Origin: Bacillus cereus group sp. RP43
GTDB lineage: Bacteria > Bacillota > Bacilli > Bacillales > Bacillaceae_G
Length of the DNA: 64,000 bases
NCBI RefSeq assembly: GCF_040459645.1
Contig: NZ_JARVHQ010000001.1
Span: 124,001 to 188,000 of the forward strand
Direction of reading: 5' to 3'
Shown: one piece after another, positions 55,826 to 64,000 of the stretch
How positions within the stretch are numbered: the stretch's first letter is position 1
How the letters are laid out: every line of letters starts with the position of its first letter
The notes under the pieces: model-generated
The model's database searches: none
The model's input: the letters and a program-made list of their open reading frames with translations, nothing else
Told to the model about the DNA's origin: nothing
Made by a program: the position numbers and the translations under genes

Positions 55826-56807
55826 ATTAAAAGAAGCAGCGAGATTATTAAGAGAAAATGAAGCGGTGGCCTTCCCGACGGAAACGGTATATGGGTTAGG
55901 AGCAAACGCAATGGATGATGAAGCGATAGCGAAAATTTTTGAAGCGAAAGGGAGACCGAGCGATAATCCACTGATTGTCCACATAGGAACAAAATCTCAG
56001 TTAGATGGTATTGTAAGAGAAATTCCGCCGGTTGCAGAAAAGTTAATGGAGCATTTTTGGCCAGGACCATTAACAATCATTTTACCGAGAAAAAAAGGGA
56101 TTTCAGAGAGGGTTACGGCAGGACTTAATACAGTCGGAGTGAGGATGCCGGATCATCCAGTAGCGCTCGCTCTTATTGAAGAGGCAAACGTGCCTGTTGC
56201 GGCACCGAGTGCGAATCGTTCAGGACGCCCAAGTCCAACGTTAGCTTCTCATGTGTATGAAGATTTAAATGGGAAAATTGCTGGTATTGTTGATGGCGGG
56301 GCAACAGGAGTTGGCGTTGAATCAACTGTAATTGACTGTACGAGCGAGGTTCCGACGATTTTACGTCCAGGTGGGATTACGAAGGAGCAATTAGAAGCAG
56401 TGATAGGAAATGTTTCTTTAGATCCAGCTTTAAAGGATGAGAAAGAAAAACCGAAATCACCTGGAATGAAATATACACATTATGCACCGAAAGCGCCACT
56501 TAGTATTGTTGAAGGGTCCCGTGAGTTTATTCAACGTATTGTGGATGAGAAAAAGAAAGAAGGATTTAAAGTAGGTGTATTAACGACAGAAGAGTATCAG
56601 CGTGTGTATAGGGCAGATGTTGTATTGTCTTGCGGCGTGCGAAGCGATTTAGCCAGCGTTGCGACTAAGTTATATGATGTGCTTAGAACGTTTGATGCAA
56701 GTGAAGTAGATGTTATTTTTAGTGAATCATTCCCGAATGAAGGAATAGGAAATGCAATTATGAATCGTTTAACAAAAGCTGCGGGACATCATATTATCAC
56801 TGAATGA
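55767..56807 (+). CDS. ywlC: Threonylcarbamoyl-AMP synthase (Sua5/YwlC)
   Basis: Makes threonylcarbamoyl-AMP for the t6A37 modification of ANN-decoding tRNAs. 346 aa: YrdC/TsaC domain (about 22-205; FPTETVYGLGANA, KGRPSDNPLIVHI, PSANRSGRPSPT) plus the C-terminal Sua5 domain (about 225-345; SPGMKYTHYAPKAPL). Two DnaA boxes lie within the first 20 codons. ATG chosen; GGACGTGGGA lies just upstream. Confidence 0.94.
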   Translation: MHTNMWIVDNVVERKKYYPQLKEAARLLRENEAVAFPTETVYGLGANAMDDEAIAKIFEAKGRPSDNPLIVHIGTKSQLDGIVREIPPVAEKLMEHFWPGPLTIILPRKKGISERVTAGLNTVGVRMPDHPVALALIEEANVPVAAPSANRSGRPSPTLASHVYEDLNGKIAGIVDGGATGVGVESTVIDCTSEVPTILRPGGITKEQLEAVIGNVSLDPALKDEKEKPKSPGMKYTHYAPKAPLSIVEGSREFIQRIVDEKKKEGFKVGVLTTEEYQRVYRADVVLSCGVRSDLASVATKLYDVLRTFDASEVDVIFSESFPNEGIGNAIMNRLTKAAGHHIITE

Positions 56808-56884
56808 TAATGTACCTTTAGCAAACAGAATATTTCTCCTCGGATAAGCATATTGTGAAGTAGCACGTCCGAGGGGGGATATGA

Positions 56885-57433
56885 GTGACGCTTGAACAAT
56901 TAATACCTTTAATAATTATGGCATTTGCCCTGGGGATGGATGCATTTTCAGTGAGCCTCGGTATGGGAATGGTGACATTAAAGTTAAGACAAATCCTTTA
57001 TATCGGTATGACGATTGGGATATTTCATATTATTATGCCATTTATCGGAATGGTACTAGGACGTTTTCTATCAGAGAGGTATGGGGATGTCGCAAATTTT
57101 GCAGGAGCTATTTTATTAATTGGGCTAGGGTTCTATATCGTATATTCGTCTATTTTAGAAGGGGAAGAGACTAGAACTGCTCCAATTGGAATTAGTTTAT
57201 TTGTATTTGCATTTGGTGTCAGTATAGATAGTTTTTCAGTAGGTCTTAGTCTTGGAATTTACGGAGCGCAGACGATTATTACGATATTGCTGTTTGGATT
57301 TGTTAGCATGTTATTAGCGTGGATTGGTTTATTAATTGGTAGACATGCGAAAGGTATGCTCGGTACATATGGTGAGATAGTAGGTGGTATCATTCTGGTT
57401 GGATTTGGATTATATATCCTTTTTCCTATATAA
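56885..57433 (+). CDS. mntP: Manganese efflux pump MntP
   Basis: Exports Mn2+. 182 aa with six membrane helices and the two duplicated Asp-containing motifs [14 protein letters not shown] and [18 protein letters not shown] start at 56885, preceded by GAGGGGGGAT. Corresponds to ywlD. No yybP-ykoY manganese riboswitch was recognised in the short 77-base leader. Confidence 0.93.
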   Translation: MTLEQLIPLIIMAFALGMDAFSVSLGMGMVTLKLRQILYIGMTIGIFHIIMPFIGMVLGRFLSERYGDVANFAGAILLIGLGFYIVYSSILEGEETRTAPIGISLFVFAFGVSIDSFSVGLSLGIYGAQTIITILLFGFVSMLLAWIGLLIGRHAKGMLGTYGEIVGGIILVGFGLYILFPI

Positions 57434-57452
57434 TTTTATGTAGGAGGGAATT

Positions 57453-57584
57453 ATGAACAAGCTATTGGAATGGTATGTTAAGTTTTTAACCTTCTTTCCT
57501 CGATGGCTAAGAAGACTTATAATTTGGGGTATTATTTTGCAAATTTCGATGTTAGGTTGGATTAAGTTAATTCGTGAATGGTGA
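57453..57584 (+). CDS. Small hydrophobic protein of 43 aa
   Basis: ATG at 57453 preceded by TAGGAGGG. The peptide starts MNKLLEWYVKFLTFFPRW, contains a basic RWLRR patch, then one membrane helix (about 22-38) and ends IREW. Tryptophan-rich and amphipathic at the start. It follows mntP by 19 bases, so it is likely in the same transcript. No family recognised; too short for usual gene calling, but the ribosome-binding site and composition support it. Confidence 0.6.
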   Translation: MNKLLEWYVKFLTFFPRWLRRLIIWGIILQISMLGWIKLIREW

Positions 57585-57663
57585 GATGGTTCCTTTCTGT
57601 GCATATTTTATTTGTACTATATTTATTGCACTAAAAATTACAGATATAGAAAGGATGAGATGA

Positions 57664-57942
57664 ATGACGAGATTGAAGCAAGTTTTTGGTATTATTATTA
57701 GTTTTTTTGTTTTTTGGTTTAGTATGCTCGGTGTACAAATGTTTGCCGAGTTTTTAGATATTGAGTCATTGAAGTTTGTTGCAGGAAAAACGGAGGCAGC
57801 ACGTACTTTTTATTCTCCATACCCGTTTTTAATTGTTTTCCTTATTACGTTACTTTCCTTATATTTCTTTGTAATAAAGCTTGGTAGATCTAAAAAAGAG
57901 AAATTCCCGGCATTAGAGGAGAAGAACGAAGAATTACGATAA
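57664..57942 (+). CDS. Small membrane protein of unknown function
   Basis: 92 aa with two membrane helices (about 8-30 and 52-70), an extracellular loop, and a charged C-terminal tail (RSKKEKFPALEEKNEELR). AAAGGATGAG upstream. No recognised domain. It ends at a GC-rich terminator shared with a repeat cluster. Confidence 0.7.
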   Translation: MTRLKQVFGIIISFFVFWFSMLGVQMFAEFLDIESLKFVAGKTEAARTFYSPYPFLIVFLITLLSLYFFVIKLGRSKKEKFPALEEKNEELR

Positions 57943-57943
57943 A

Positions 57944-57972
57944 AAATCCCCCGCTTTCAGCGGGGGGGATGT
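57944..57972 (+). terminator. Terminator after the small membrane protein
   Basis: ATCCCCCGC - TTTCA - GCGGGGGGGAT; GC-rich, poor T-run. Confidence 0.65.
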
Positions 57973-58000
57973 TTGAGTGATGAAGCTGGAGCTTTTTGGT

Positions 58001-58366
58001 GGTATCCAGCTCCCCCTCCTAGGCCCTTGAGTCTAAGAACCTCCCGCACTAAAGGTAAAAAGCACCTTTTGTGCGAGAGAACCTTAGCTGGTCAGAGCTA
58101 AGCGGGCCGCTTCCACTTTTAGATGTATCCAGTTCCGGCGACTAGCTCTTCGCATCTAAGAACCTTCCGCCCGAAAGGCAAAAAGCGCCTTTAGGGCGAA
58201 AGAACCTTAGCTGGTCAGAGCTGGACGAGTCGCCTCCACTTTTAGTTGTATCCAGTTCCAGCGGCTAGAATGGTCGGTGGCTTCGCGTCTTCCTGCGAGG
58301 CAAAAAGCGCCTCTACGTCAGAAGCTCCATCCCCCTCCCATTCTGAGCGAGCCGCTTCCACTTTTA
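58001..58366. repeat. Cluster of three structured repeats before the flavin reductase gene
   Basis: Three units in inverted orientation. Inner stems differ but pair: CGCACTAAAGGT/ACCTTTTGTGCG (about 58045-58075), CGCCCGAAAGGC/GCCTTTAGGGCG (58068+100 region, 58168-58198), GAGGC/GCCTC (about 58300-58315). Each is closed by the invariant loop AAAAAGC. The last unit ends CACTTTTA at 58366, which provides the stop codon of the minus-strand flavin reductase gene. Confidence 0.88.
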
Positions 58367-58975
58367 GATAGGCCTCACTAATTCAAATTGTTCTCCTAGT
58401 TTTGCGTAGTTGTGTCCTGCTAGGCGGCTTATTGGTTTTAGTTCTTCGGCGTGAATTCGGCCGTTTTCGTATAAGTGTTCTGCGACGTGGAAGCGGACGA
58501 CGCGGCCAATTAGTAGGTCACAAGCTGGAGAGTCTTCGGTTCCGCCGAGCGGGATAGCGCGTTCTAATACGCATTCCATTCGAATGTTTGCTTCTTTCAC
58601 CCCTGGTACTGAAATGACATCACTGTCGATCGGTGTTAGTTTTGCCAATTCGATTTCACTTTCATTAGGAGGTAGGTTGGCCGCTGTTTCGTTAATTGCT
58701 TCCACGTAAGATTCATCAGAAATATGTATGACAAATTCCCCTTTTTCGATTGCGTTTCGAGAAGTGTCTTTTGGTTTTCCTTCTTTTCGTTGTACTGAAA
58801 CCGAGATAAGTGGTGGATTGGCAGCGACGATATTGAAATAACTATATGGCGCACCGTTCAATACACCATCTTTAGTTACAGAAGTAACGAATGCAACAGG
58901 ACGTGGAATAATACTTCCTGTTAGTAATTTGTAATTATCTTTTTCGGTTTGTTCGTTTGGATTAATGGATAACAT
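58364..58975 (-). CDS. Flavin reductase / FMN-binding split-barrel protein
   Basis: 203 aa of the flavin reductase-like domain family (flavoredoxin type). FMN-contact segments IPRPVAFVTSV, NGAPYSYFNIVAANPPLISVSV and KGEFVIHI are visible. Substrate and partner unknown. AAGGGGAT upstream on the minus strand. The TAA stop coincides with the end of a structured repeat. Confidence 0.88.
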   Translation of the reverse strand: MLSINPNEQTEKDNYKLLTGSIIPRPVAFVTSVTKDGVLNGAPYSYFNIVAANPPLISVSVQRKEGKPKDTSRNAIEKGEFVIHISDESYVEAINETAANLPPNESEIELAKLTPIDSDVISVPGVKEANIRMECVLERAIPLGGTEDSPACDLLIGRVVRFHVAEHLYENGRIHAEELKPISRLAGHNYAKLGEQFELVRPI

Positions 58976-59068
58976 GTTGTAATCCCCTTTCTAAATATGA
59001 ATACTTATTGTTTGTTTACAAGATATCAATGGGAATCTCCTGCTGAAAATAATATTTTTTTGATGATG

Positions 59069-59106
59069 TAAAAAAGAGATTACCTCAATTGAAGTAATCT
59101 CTTTTC
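59069..59106 (-). terminator. Terminator after doxX
   Basis: AAAAGAGATTAC / GTAATCTCTTTT with CTC-AATT-GAA top, between the doxX stop and the flavin reductase gene. Confidence 0.85.
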
Positions 59107-59136
59107 TGGTGAATATCTCGAAATAGAGATAAATGA

Positions 59137-59523
59137 TTAAAGTAAAACGTAAGCGCCAGGGCCGATTAAAGCTACACCAACTGCAACAGCGATTAACATT
59201 AAATTATACTCAAATCCGTTTTGTGTTACCCAGTAACCATTTTTTCCGTGAACTGTGAAGATTGCTACTAACATTGTTCCTACGATAAATAATGAACCAA
59301 CTACAGTGAAAATACCTGCTGCGAATAAGAAACCACCTAATAGTTCAGTTGCGCCAGCCATAAATGCCATGAATACACCAGGGCGTAACCCGATTGATTC
59401 CATCCAGCCACCTGTTCCTTTTAAGCCATAACCGCCGAACCAACCGAATAATTTTTGAGCACCATGACCCATGAATGTAATACCTATAATAAGGCGAATA
59501 ATAAGAAGACCGATATCCATCAT
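59137..59523 (-). CDS. DoxX family membrane protein
   Basis: 128 aa with four membrane helices, family motifs MGHGAQKLFGWFGGYG and GATELLGGFLFAAGIF. DoxX-like proteins (for example CatD of B. subtilis) act in thiol/quinone stress responses. AGGAGG upstream. The promoter carries a redox-regulator-like operator, which supports such a role. Single-gene transcript. Confidence 0.9.
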   Translation of the reverse strand: MMDIGLLIIRLIIGITFMGHGAQKLFGWFGGYGLKGTGGWMESIGLRPGVFMAFMAGATELLGGFLFAAGIFTVVGSLFIVGTMLVAIFTVHGKNGYWVTQNGFEYNLMLIAVAVGVALIGPGAYVLL

Positions 59524-59558
59524 TAAAAAACCTCCTAAAAGTTATTAACTTATCTTAT

Positions 59559-59594
59559 GTAAGTAATGATAAAATAGTTACTTACTTTAGTCAA
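59559..59594 (-). promoter_or_regulatory. doxX promoter with GTAAGTAA/TTACTTAC operator
   Basis: Minus strand: TTGACT (59594-59589), 17-bp spacer, TATCAT (59571-59566). Perfect 8-bp inverted repeat GTAAGTAA (59559-59566) and TTACTTAC (59578-59585) spans spacer and -10. The arms resemble sites of HxlR/DUF24 redox regulators such as YodB and CatR. Confidence 0.7.
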
Positions 59595-59700
59595 GTGGAT
59601 TTCAACAAAAATTTGAAAGAAATTTTACAAATTAACAACAAAAAATAAAATGTAGTAAAGACCTCTAGACAAGTAAGTGAAAAAAAGAGAAAATATAAGT

Positions 59701-59811
59701 AGAAGTTAACTTCTTATTGTTATTCAGACAATCAGAATTGACTGGAATTTTGTGAGGCGCTACAATAAGAGTCTAGTAGTAATGGCATAATTTATTTCGA
59801 AAGCGTTTTTA
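59701..59811 (+). promoter_or_regulatory. Promoter region of the EIIA-Glc gene
   Basis: Promoter TTGACT (59738-59743), 17-bp spacer, TACAAT (59761-59766). A perfect palindrome AGAAGTTAACTTCT lies upstream (59701-59714) and a cre-like CGAAAGCGTTTTTA (12 of 14 positions) at 59798-59811, downstream of the start site. Confidence 0.65.
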
Positions 59812-59908
59812 CAGTATAACATTCGAAGTATGAAGTCTTACGTGTATTTCGATCTTGAATAGAGATTGCCCTATAAACTTTTAGGTAAATTATAAGGAGG
59901 ACTATCCT

Positions 59909-60406
59909 ATGTTTAAAAAATTATTCGGTTTTGGTTCAAAAACAAATGAAGAAACAATCGTAGCTCCATTAACTGGAGCAGTGAAAAATATTGAAGAAGT
60001 ACCAGATCCAGTATTCGCTGGTCGTATGATGGGTGACGGTGTTGCAATCGATCCTACTGAAGGTGTAGTTGTATCTCCAGTTGATGGTGAAATCGTACAA
60101 TTATTCCACACGAAACATGCTATTGGAATTAAAGCGAAAAACGGTACAGAAATTTTAATCCACGTTGGATTAGAAACTGTAAAAATGGAAGGTGAAGGTT
60201 TCGAAGCTCACGTTTCTGAAGGACAAGCTGTAAAAGCTGGAGATAAATTAATCTCATTCGACTTAGAACTAATTCGTGAAAAAGCGAAAAGCACAATTAC
60301 TCCAATCGTTATTACAAACACAGATGCAGCTGATTCTATTAAGACAACTGTAGGTGTAACAGCTACAAAAGGTTCAACAGAAGTAATGAAAGTTACAATG
60401 AAATAA
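59909..60406 (+). CDS. PTS glucose-type EIIA component, stand-alone
   Basis: Soluble EIIA-Glc/Crr-like phosphocarrier, 165 aa. The active-site histidines are His70 (HTKHAIGIK) and His85 (ILIHVGLETVKMEG), the latter being the phosphorylated one by family rule. The barrel motif SPVDGEIVQLFHTKH is intact. No EIIBC genes adjacent, so it probably serves several EII permeases in trans. GGAGGAC ribosome-binding site. Confidence 0.93.
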   Translation: MFKKLFGFGSKTNEETIVAPLTGAVKNIEEVPDPVFAGRMMGDGVAIDPTEGVVVSPVDGEIVQLFHTKHAIGIKAKNGTEILIHVGLETVKMEGEGFEAHVSEGQAVKAGDKLISFDLELIREKAKSTITPIVITNTDAADSIKTTVGVTATKGSTEVMKVTMK

Positions 60407-60415
60407 TTATTGTAT

Positions 60416-60456
60416 GAAAGGAATCTGTTTCGTATGAAATGGATTCCTTATTTTGT
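60416..60456 (+). terminator. Terminator after EIIA-Glc gene
   Basis: AAGGAATC-TG-TTTC-GTAT-GAAA-TG-GATTCCTT then ATTTTGTTTTG. Confidence 0.8.
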
Positions 60457-60528
60457 TTTGTAGTGTGTTCATCATGTATGGTAAAATACTTTGGGCACTT
60501 GGAAATAGGGTTTCACATATATGTGGAT

Positions 60529-60571
60529 AAGGCGCATTTTTCTTAGAAAAAATATAAGAGAAATGCGCCTT
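60529..60571. terminator. Second hairpin upstream of ywlE
   Basis: 17-bp stem AAGGCGCATTTTTCTTA / TAAGAGAAATGCGCCTT with one mismatch and a 9-base loop. A lone perfect DnaA box (TGTGGATAA, 60522-60530) touches its left edge. Confidence 0.7.
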
Positions 60572-60653
60572 TCGTATATTCACATTTCTTTTGTTCTATT
60601 CTAATGTACGCTATGATAAATGGTAGGAAACAGAAAAAAAGGGGTGGGTTTAG

Positions 60654-61094
60654 ATGAAACGAGTGTTATTTGTTTGCACTGGAAATACATGCCGTAGTCC
60701 GATGGCTGAGGCTTTGCTTCGTCATTACGGAGAAGGTAAATTTGAAATGCAATCTGCTGGTGTTTTCGCCTATCCTGGAAGTGATGCGTCGGTACATGCA
60801 AAGGAAGCTTTAGCTGAAAAAGGAATTGCAATCGATCATGCCGCGCAGCAGGTAAACGAAATTTTGGTTGATTGGGCGGATATTGTAGTAACAATGACGG
60901 AGAACCATAAGCAAATTGTACTTGGGCATTATCCGAGTGTTGAAAAGAAATTGGATACATTATATGGATTAACTGAGGGTATAAGTAAGGATATTTCAGA
61001 TCCATTTGGCGGATCGCTTTCTATTTATAAAGAAACGCTAGAAGAGATGGAAAAACTTGTACAAACTTTCCTGAAAAAACATTCAGAAGGTTGA
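60654..61094 (+). CDS. ywlE: Low-molecular-weight protein-arginine/tyrosine phosphatase YwlE
   Basis: 146 aa. CX5R loop at Cys8-Arg14 ([13 protein letters not shown]) and the C-terminal general-acid Asp in ISDPFGGS. In B. subtilis YwlE reverses McsB arginine phosphorylation; the Thr after Gly-Asn in the P-loop (GNT) is the residue favouring phospho-arginine, and it is present here. AAGGGGTG upstream. Confidence 0.92.
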   Translation: MKRVLFVCTGNTCRSPMAEALLRHYGEGKFEMQSAGVFAYPGSDASVHAKEALAEKGIAIDHAAQQVNEILVDWADIVVTMTENHKQIVLGHYPSVEKKLDTLYGLTEGISKDISDPFGGSLSIYKETLEEMEKLVQTFLKKHSEG

Positions 61095-61190
61095 TGTTTC
61101 GTGTATAATACGATATTGGAGATCACTTCGTTCCATTAAGGTAGCGAGTGTGAAATGAAGATAATTGATTGAAACTTTGGAGGGGTAAAA

Positions 61191-61634
61191 ATGAAAGTAG
61201 TAGTAGCATCTGATCACGGCGGTATGAATATCCGTAAAGAACTTGTAAGTTTATTAGAAGAGTTAAATATTGAATATATTGATTTAGGTTGTGAATGTGA
61301 AGCTGGTTCTGTTGATTACCCTGATTTTGCGTTTCCAGCAGCAGAAATGGTCGCGAATGGTGAAGTGGATCGCGGCATTTTAGTTTGCGGGACAGGCATT
61401 GGTATGTCAATCGCAGCAAACAAAGTAAATGGTATTCGTTGTGCATTAGTTCATGATACTTTCAGTGCGAAAGCGACGAGAGAGCATAATGACACTAACA
61501 TGTTAGCAATGGGCGAGCGTGTAATTGGAGCTGGTCTAGCACGTGATATCGCAAAAATTTGGCTAACAACTGACTATGAAGGTGGCCGTCACGAAAACCG
61601 CGTAGGAAAAATTAAAACGTACGAAACAAAGTAA
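61191..61634 (+). CDS. rpiB: Ribose-5-phosphate isomerase B family (YwlF)
   Basis: 147 aa, RpiB/LacAB family. Motifs ASDHGG at residues 7-12, CGTGIGMSIAANK with catalytic Cys, and the HDTFSA/REHND segments are present. GGAGGGGT upstream. Same position as B. subtilis ywlF. Confidence 0.93.
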   Translation: MKVVVASDHGGMNIRKELVSLLEELNIEYIDLGCECEAGSVDYPDFAFPAAEMVANGEVDRGILVCGTGIGMSIAANKVNGIRCALVHDTFSAKATREHNDTNMLAMGERVIGAGLARDIAKIWLTTDYEGGRHENRVGKIKTYETK

Positions 61635-61700
61635 TAGATTCTAACTATAAGTAGTATGAAATATAATTTGGTGAACCAACCTGTGAAAGGAAGAGGCGTA

Positions 61701-62273
61701 ATGACAGAAATCGTAAAGGTAAGAGAACAGCTGCAAATGTCGCTTTCTGATTTCCAAGAACAAGCCACGCTGCAAAGTGGCCAAATTTTTGTAGTGGGGT
61801 GTAGCACGAGCGAAGTGCTAGGTGAAAGAATTGGAACATCAGGAACGATGGAAGTGGCAGAGGCGATTTTTTCTGAATTAAAACAATTTCAAGAACGAAC
61901 AGGTATTGAATTGGCGTTTCAATGTTGTGAGCATTTAAATCGTGCTTTAGTAGTTGAGAGAGATGTAGCGATGAAATATCAATTTGAAATTGTAACAGTT
62001 ACGCCTGTTAGATCAGCAGGTGGTGCATTAGCGACGTATGCGTATCACAATTTTAAAGATCCGGTAGTAATTGAGTTTATTAAAGCAGATGCAGGAATGG
62101 ATATCGGCGATACATTTATCGGTATGCATTTAAAGCATGTAGCTGTACCGGTTCGTACAAGTGTGAAGGAAATAGGAAGTGCGCATGTAACGATGGCGAA
62201 AACACGTGGGAAACTAATAGGTGGAGCACGTGCTGCTTATGCGGCAAACGAAGAAGCTATTCCTTGCCGTTAA
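61701..62273 (+). CDS. ywlG: UPF0340 family protein YwlG
   Basis: 190 aa from the ATG at 61701 (GGAAGAGG upstream); an in-frame ATG at 61656 adds 15 residues without a site. Conserved segments [16 protein letters not shown] and [14 protein letters not shown] are visible. Function unknown; linkage rpiB-ywlG-glyA is conserved. Confidence 0.9.
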   Translation: MTEIVKVREQLQMSLSDFQEQATLQSGQIFVVGCSTSEVLGERIGTSGTMEVAEAIFSELKQFQERTGIELAFQCCEHLNRALVVERDVAMKYQFEIVTVTPVRSAGGALATYAYHNFKDPVVIEFIKADAGMDIGDTFIGMHLKHVAVPVRTSVKEIGSAHVTMAKTRGKLIGGARAAYAANEEAIPCR

Positions 62274-62354
62274 ACATGAAAAATTATAAAGTCTTATAAC
62301 AGCTTTATATCGAAAGGTAAAAGGTATGTAGTCTGACTTTATAATAGAAGAAAG

Positions 62355-62383
62355 AAAAGACCAATTTTGGTCTTTTTTTTTCT
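62355..62383 (+). terminator. Terminator after ywlG
   Basis: AAAAGACCAA - TT - TTGGTCTTTTTTTT. Confidence 0.9.
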
Positions 62384-62526
62384 TTTATGATATAGAAAGT
62401 CATGTTAGAATGTAGTTGAAAACATGAAGGTTCGAAAGAATTACAACCTGAATTTTCGTTTTTTCTGAATAAATGAGAAAAAACTATTGGGAATTGATGT
62501 AATTCGTTCAGAAAAGGGGGATTTTG

Positions 62527-63768
62527 GTGGATCATTTAAAACGTCAAGATGAAAAGGTATTTGCTGCAATTGAGGCAGAACTAGGAAGACAGCGTTCAAA
62601 GATTGAGTTAATTGCTTCGGAAAACTTCGTAAGTGAAGCAGTAATGGAGGCGCAAGGTTCTGTTTTAACGAATAAGTATGCTGAAGGATATCCTGGAAAA
62701 CGTTACTATGGTGGTTGTGAACACGTAGACGTAGTAGAAGATATCGCACGTGATCGCGCGAAAGAAATTTTCGGCGCAGAGCATGTAAATGTTCAACCAC
62801 ATTCTGGTGCACAAGCGAACATGGCAGTATACTTCACGATTTTAGAGCAAGGCGATACAGTACTTGGTATGAATTTATCTCATGGTGGTCACTTAACACA
62901 CGGAAGCCCTGTTAACTTCAGTGGAGTACAATATAATTTCGTAGAGTATGGCGTGGATGCTGAATCTCACCGTATTAATTACGATGATGTATTAGCAAAA
63001 GCGAAAGAACATAAACCAAAATTAATCGTTGCAGGTGCAAGTGCATATCCTCGTGTTATCGATTTCAAACGATTCCGTGAGATTGCAGATGAAGTGGGTG
63101 CATACTTTATGGTTGATATGGCACATATCGCTGGTTTAGTAGCTGCCGGCTTACATCCAAATCCAGTACCACATGCACATTTCGTTACAACAACAACACA
63201 TAAAACATTACGCGGCCCACGTGGTGGTATGATTTTATGTGAAGAGCAATTTGCAAAACAAATTGATAAATCAATCTTCCCTGGTATTCAAGGTGGCCCA
63301 CTTATGCATGTAATTGCTGCAAAAGCTGTTGCATTTGGTGAGACACTACAAGATGAGTTTAAAACATATGCACAAAATATCATTAATAATGCGAACCGCT
63401 TAGCTGAAGGTCTTCAAAAAGAAGGACTTACACTTGTTTCTGGTGGAACAGACAATCATTTAATCTTGATTGATGTTCGTAACTTAGAAATTACAGGTAA
63501 AGTAGCAGAGCACGTATTAGATGAAGTTGGTATTACAGTGAACAAGAATACAATTCCATTTGAAACAGCAAGCCCATTTGTAACAAGCGGCGTACGTATC
63601 GGTACGGCAGCTGTAACATCTCGTGGTTTCGGCTTAGAAGAAATGGATGAAATTGCAGCACTTATTGCTTATACATTAAAAAATCATGAGAATGAAGCTG
63701 CATTAGAAGAAGCAAGTAAGCGTGTAGAAGCGTTAACGAGCAAATTCCCAATGTATACAAATCTATAA
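62527..63768 (+). CDS. glyA: Serine hydroxymethyltransferase
   Basis: PLP enzyme interconverting serine/THF and glycine/methylene-THF. 413 aa from the GTG at 62527, which has AAGGGGG 6 bases upstream; the adjacent TTG at 62524 is less well spaced. PLP lysine Lys226 is in [31 protein letters not shown] and the C-terminal [13 protein letters not shown] are intact. Followed by its own terminator. Confidence 0.96.
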   Translation: MDHLKRQDEKVFAAIEAELGRQRSKIELIASENFVSEAVMEAQGSVLTNKYAEGYPGKRYYGGCEHVDVVEDIARDRAKEIFGAEHVNVQPHSGAQANMAVYFTILEQGDTVLGMNLSHGGHLTHGSPVNFSGVQYNFVEYGVDAESHRINYDDVLAKAKEHKPKLIVAGASAYPRVIDFKRFREIADEVGAYFMVDMAHIAGLVAAGLHPNPVPHAHFVTTTTHKTLRGPRGGMILCEEQFAKQIDKSIFPGIQGGPLMHVIAAKAVAFGETLQDEFKTYAQNIINNANRLAEGLQKEGLTLVSGGTDNHLILIDVRNLEITGKVAEHVLDEVGITVNKNTIPFETASPFVTSGVRIGTAAVTSRGFGLEEMDEIAALIAYTLKNHENEAALEEASKRVEALTSKFPMYTNL

Positions 63769-63775
63769 TAGATTG

Positions 63776-63819
63776 AAAAAGACTGCTGAAACGTAATTGT
63801 TTTAGTAGTCTTTTTTTGG
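63776..63819 (+). terminator. Terminator after glyA
   Basis: AGACTGCTGAAAC - GTAATT - GTTTTAGTAGTCTTTTTTT (G-T pairs in stem). Confidence 0.85.
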
Positions 63820-63952
63820 ACATATATTGTTTTGAAAGTATGTATACAAATGATGAATAAATTTTGGCGATATAATGAAGGATACAGCTCCCATAATTGG
63901 TAAAGATACTAGATAGATTCATCGTAAAATCATGATTTTGCCAAATTTGCCC

Positions 63953-63981
63953 TTGAATATTAGTAGCGTTTTCTTTACAAT
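63953..63981 (+). promoter_or_regulatory. Promoter for the next gene (probably upp)
   Basis: TTGAAT (63953-63958), 17-bp spacer, TACAAT (63976-63981). The gene itself is outside the window; upp follows glyA in B. subtilis. Confidence 0.6.
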
Positions 63982-64000
63982 CGTAAATAGTGTAAAAAAG

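Noticed and set aside
58001..58366. Interpreting the repeat cluster as a CRISPR or a tandem satellite
   Set aside because: Units are palindromic and diverged with no unique spacers of constant length; the same family occurs singly at other gene ends.
62400..62526. PurR box upstream of glyA
   Set aside because: GTTCGAAAG and ATTCGTTCAG show partial similarity to PurBox halves, but spacing and matches are too weak to claim.

Overview
The window is a low-GC Firmicutes chromosome segment of about 64 kb from the Bacillus cereus group. The strongest evidence is a complete plcR-papR virulence quorum-sensing locus with perfect PlcR boxes, bcr-type intergenic repeats found only in this group, and a gene order that follows Bacillus subtilis ywfO-ywhBCD-pbpG-speEB, ywiB-argS, ywjD-ywjEF-acdA-rpoE-pyrG-ywjG-spo0F-fbaA-murAB-glpX-rho, then tdk-prfA-prmC-spoIIR-ywlBCDEFG-glyA. 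PlcR is full length, so this is not the typical B. anthracis allele with its nonsense mutation. The PapR precursor ends in SDLPFEH, an LPFEH-type pherotype. A B. cereus sensu stricto or B. thuringiensis strain is most likely.

Layout. 1-2940: siderophore ABC transporter (permease cut by the window edge, ATPase, lipoprotein). 3085-8111: HD phosphohydrolase, tautomerase, site-2 protease, YwhD and class A PBP. 8213-10666: GDPD phosphodiesterase and a MerR/MFS efflux pair. 10853-12771: spermidine synthase and agmatinase. 13135-18091: PTS-type EIIC, YxeA-like protein, LD-carboxypeptidase, YwiB and ArgRS. 18300-30920: an accessory block inserted between argS and uvsE relative to B. subtilis. It carries a PlcR-box-associated exported protein, an M28 aminopeptidase, a methionine aminopeptidase, the YvfRS ABC transporter with the YvfTU two-component system, neutral protease NprB, PlcR, PapR and a membrane GGDEF-EAL protein. 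31049-40974: UV endonuclease, cardiolipin synthase and a fatty-acid beta-oxidation cluster with a TetR regulator. 41129-50298: rpoE, pyrG with a CTP-type attenuator, ywjG, spo0F, fbaA, murAB, glpX and rho. 50740-63768: L31 (zinc-free type), tdk, prfA-prmC, spoIIR, ywlB, ywlC, mntP, small membrane proteins, flavin reductase, DoxX, EIIA-Glc, ywlE, rpiB, ywlG and glyA. The window ends in what is probably the upp promoter.

How it fits together. Extracellular proteolysis (NprB, aminopeptidase, possibly a small exported protein) is tied by PlcR boxes to the PlcR-PapR sensor, and the neighbouring YvfTU system belongs to the same regulatory neighbourhood. fadF, thiolase, HBD and two acyl-CoA dehydrogenases form a beta-oxidation unit with TetR/FadR-like operators. 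The rpoE-glyA stretch is core information-processing and central metabolism. Gene ends are repeatedly decorated with structured repeats that begin at or within a few bases of the stop codon. A dense DnaA-box cluster lies at ywlB-ywlC. No rRNA, tRNA, CRISPR array, prophage or intact insertion sequence was seen.
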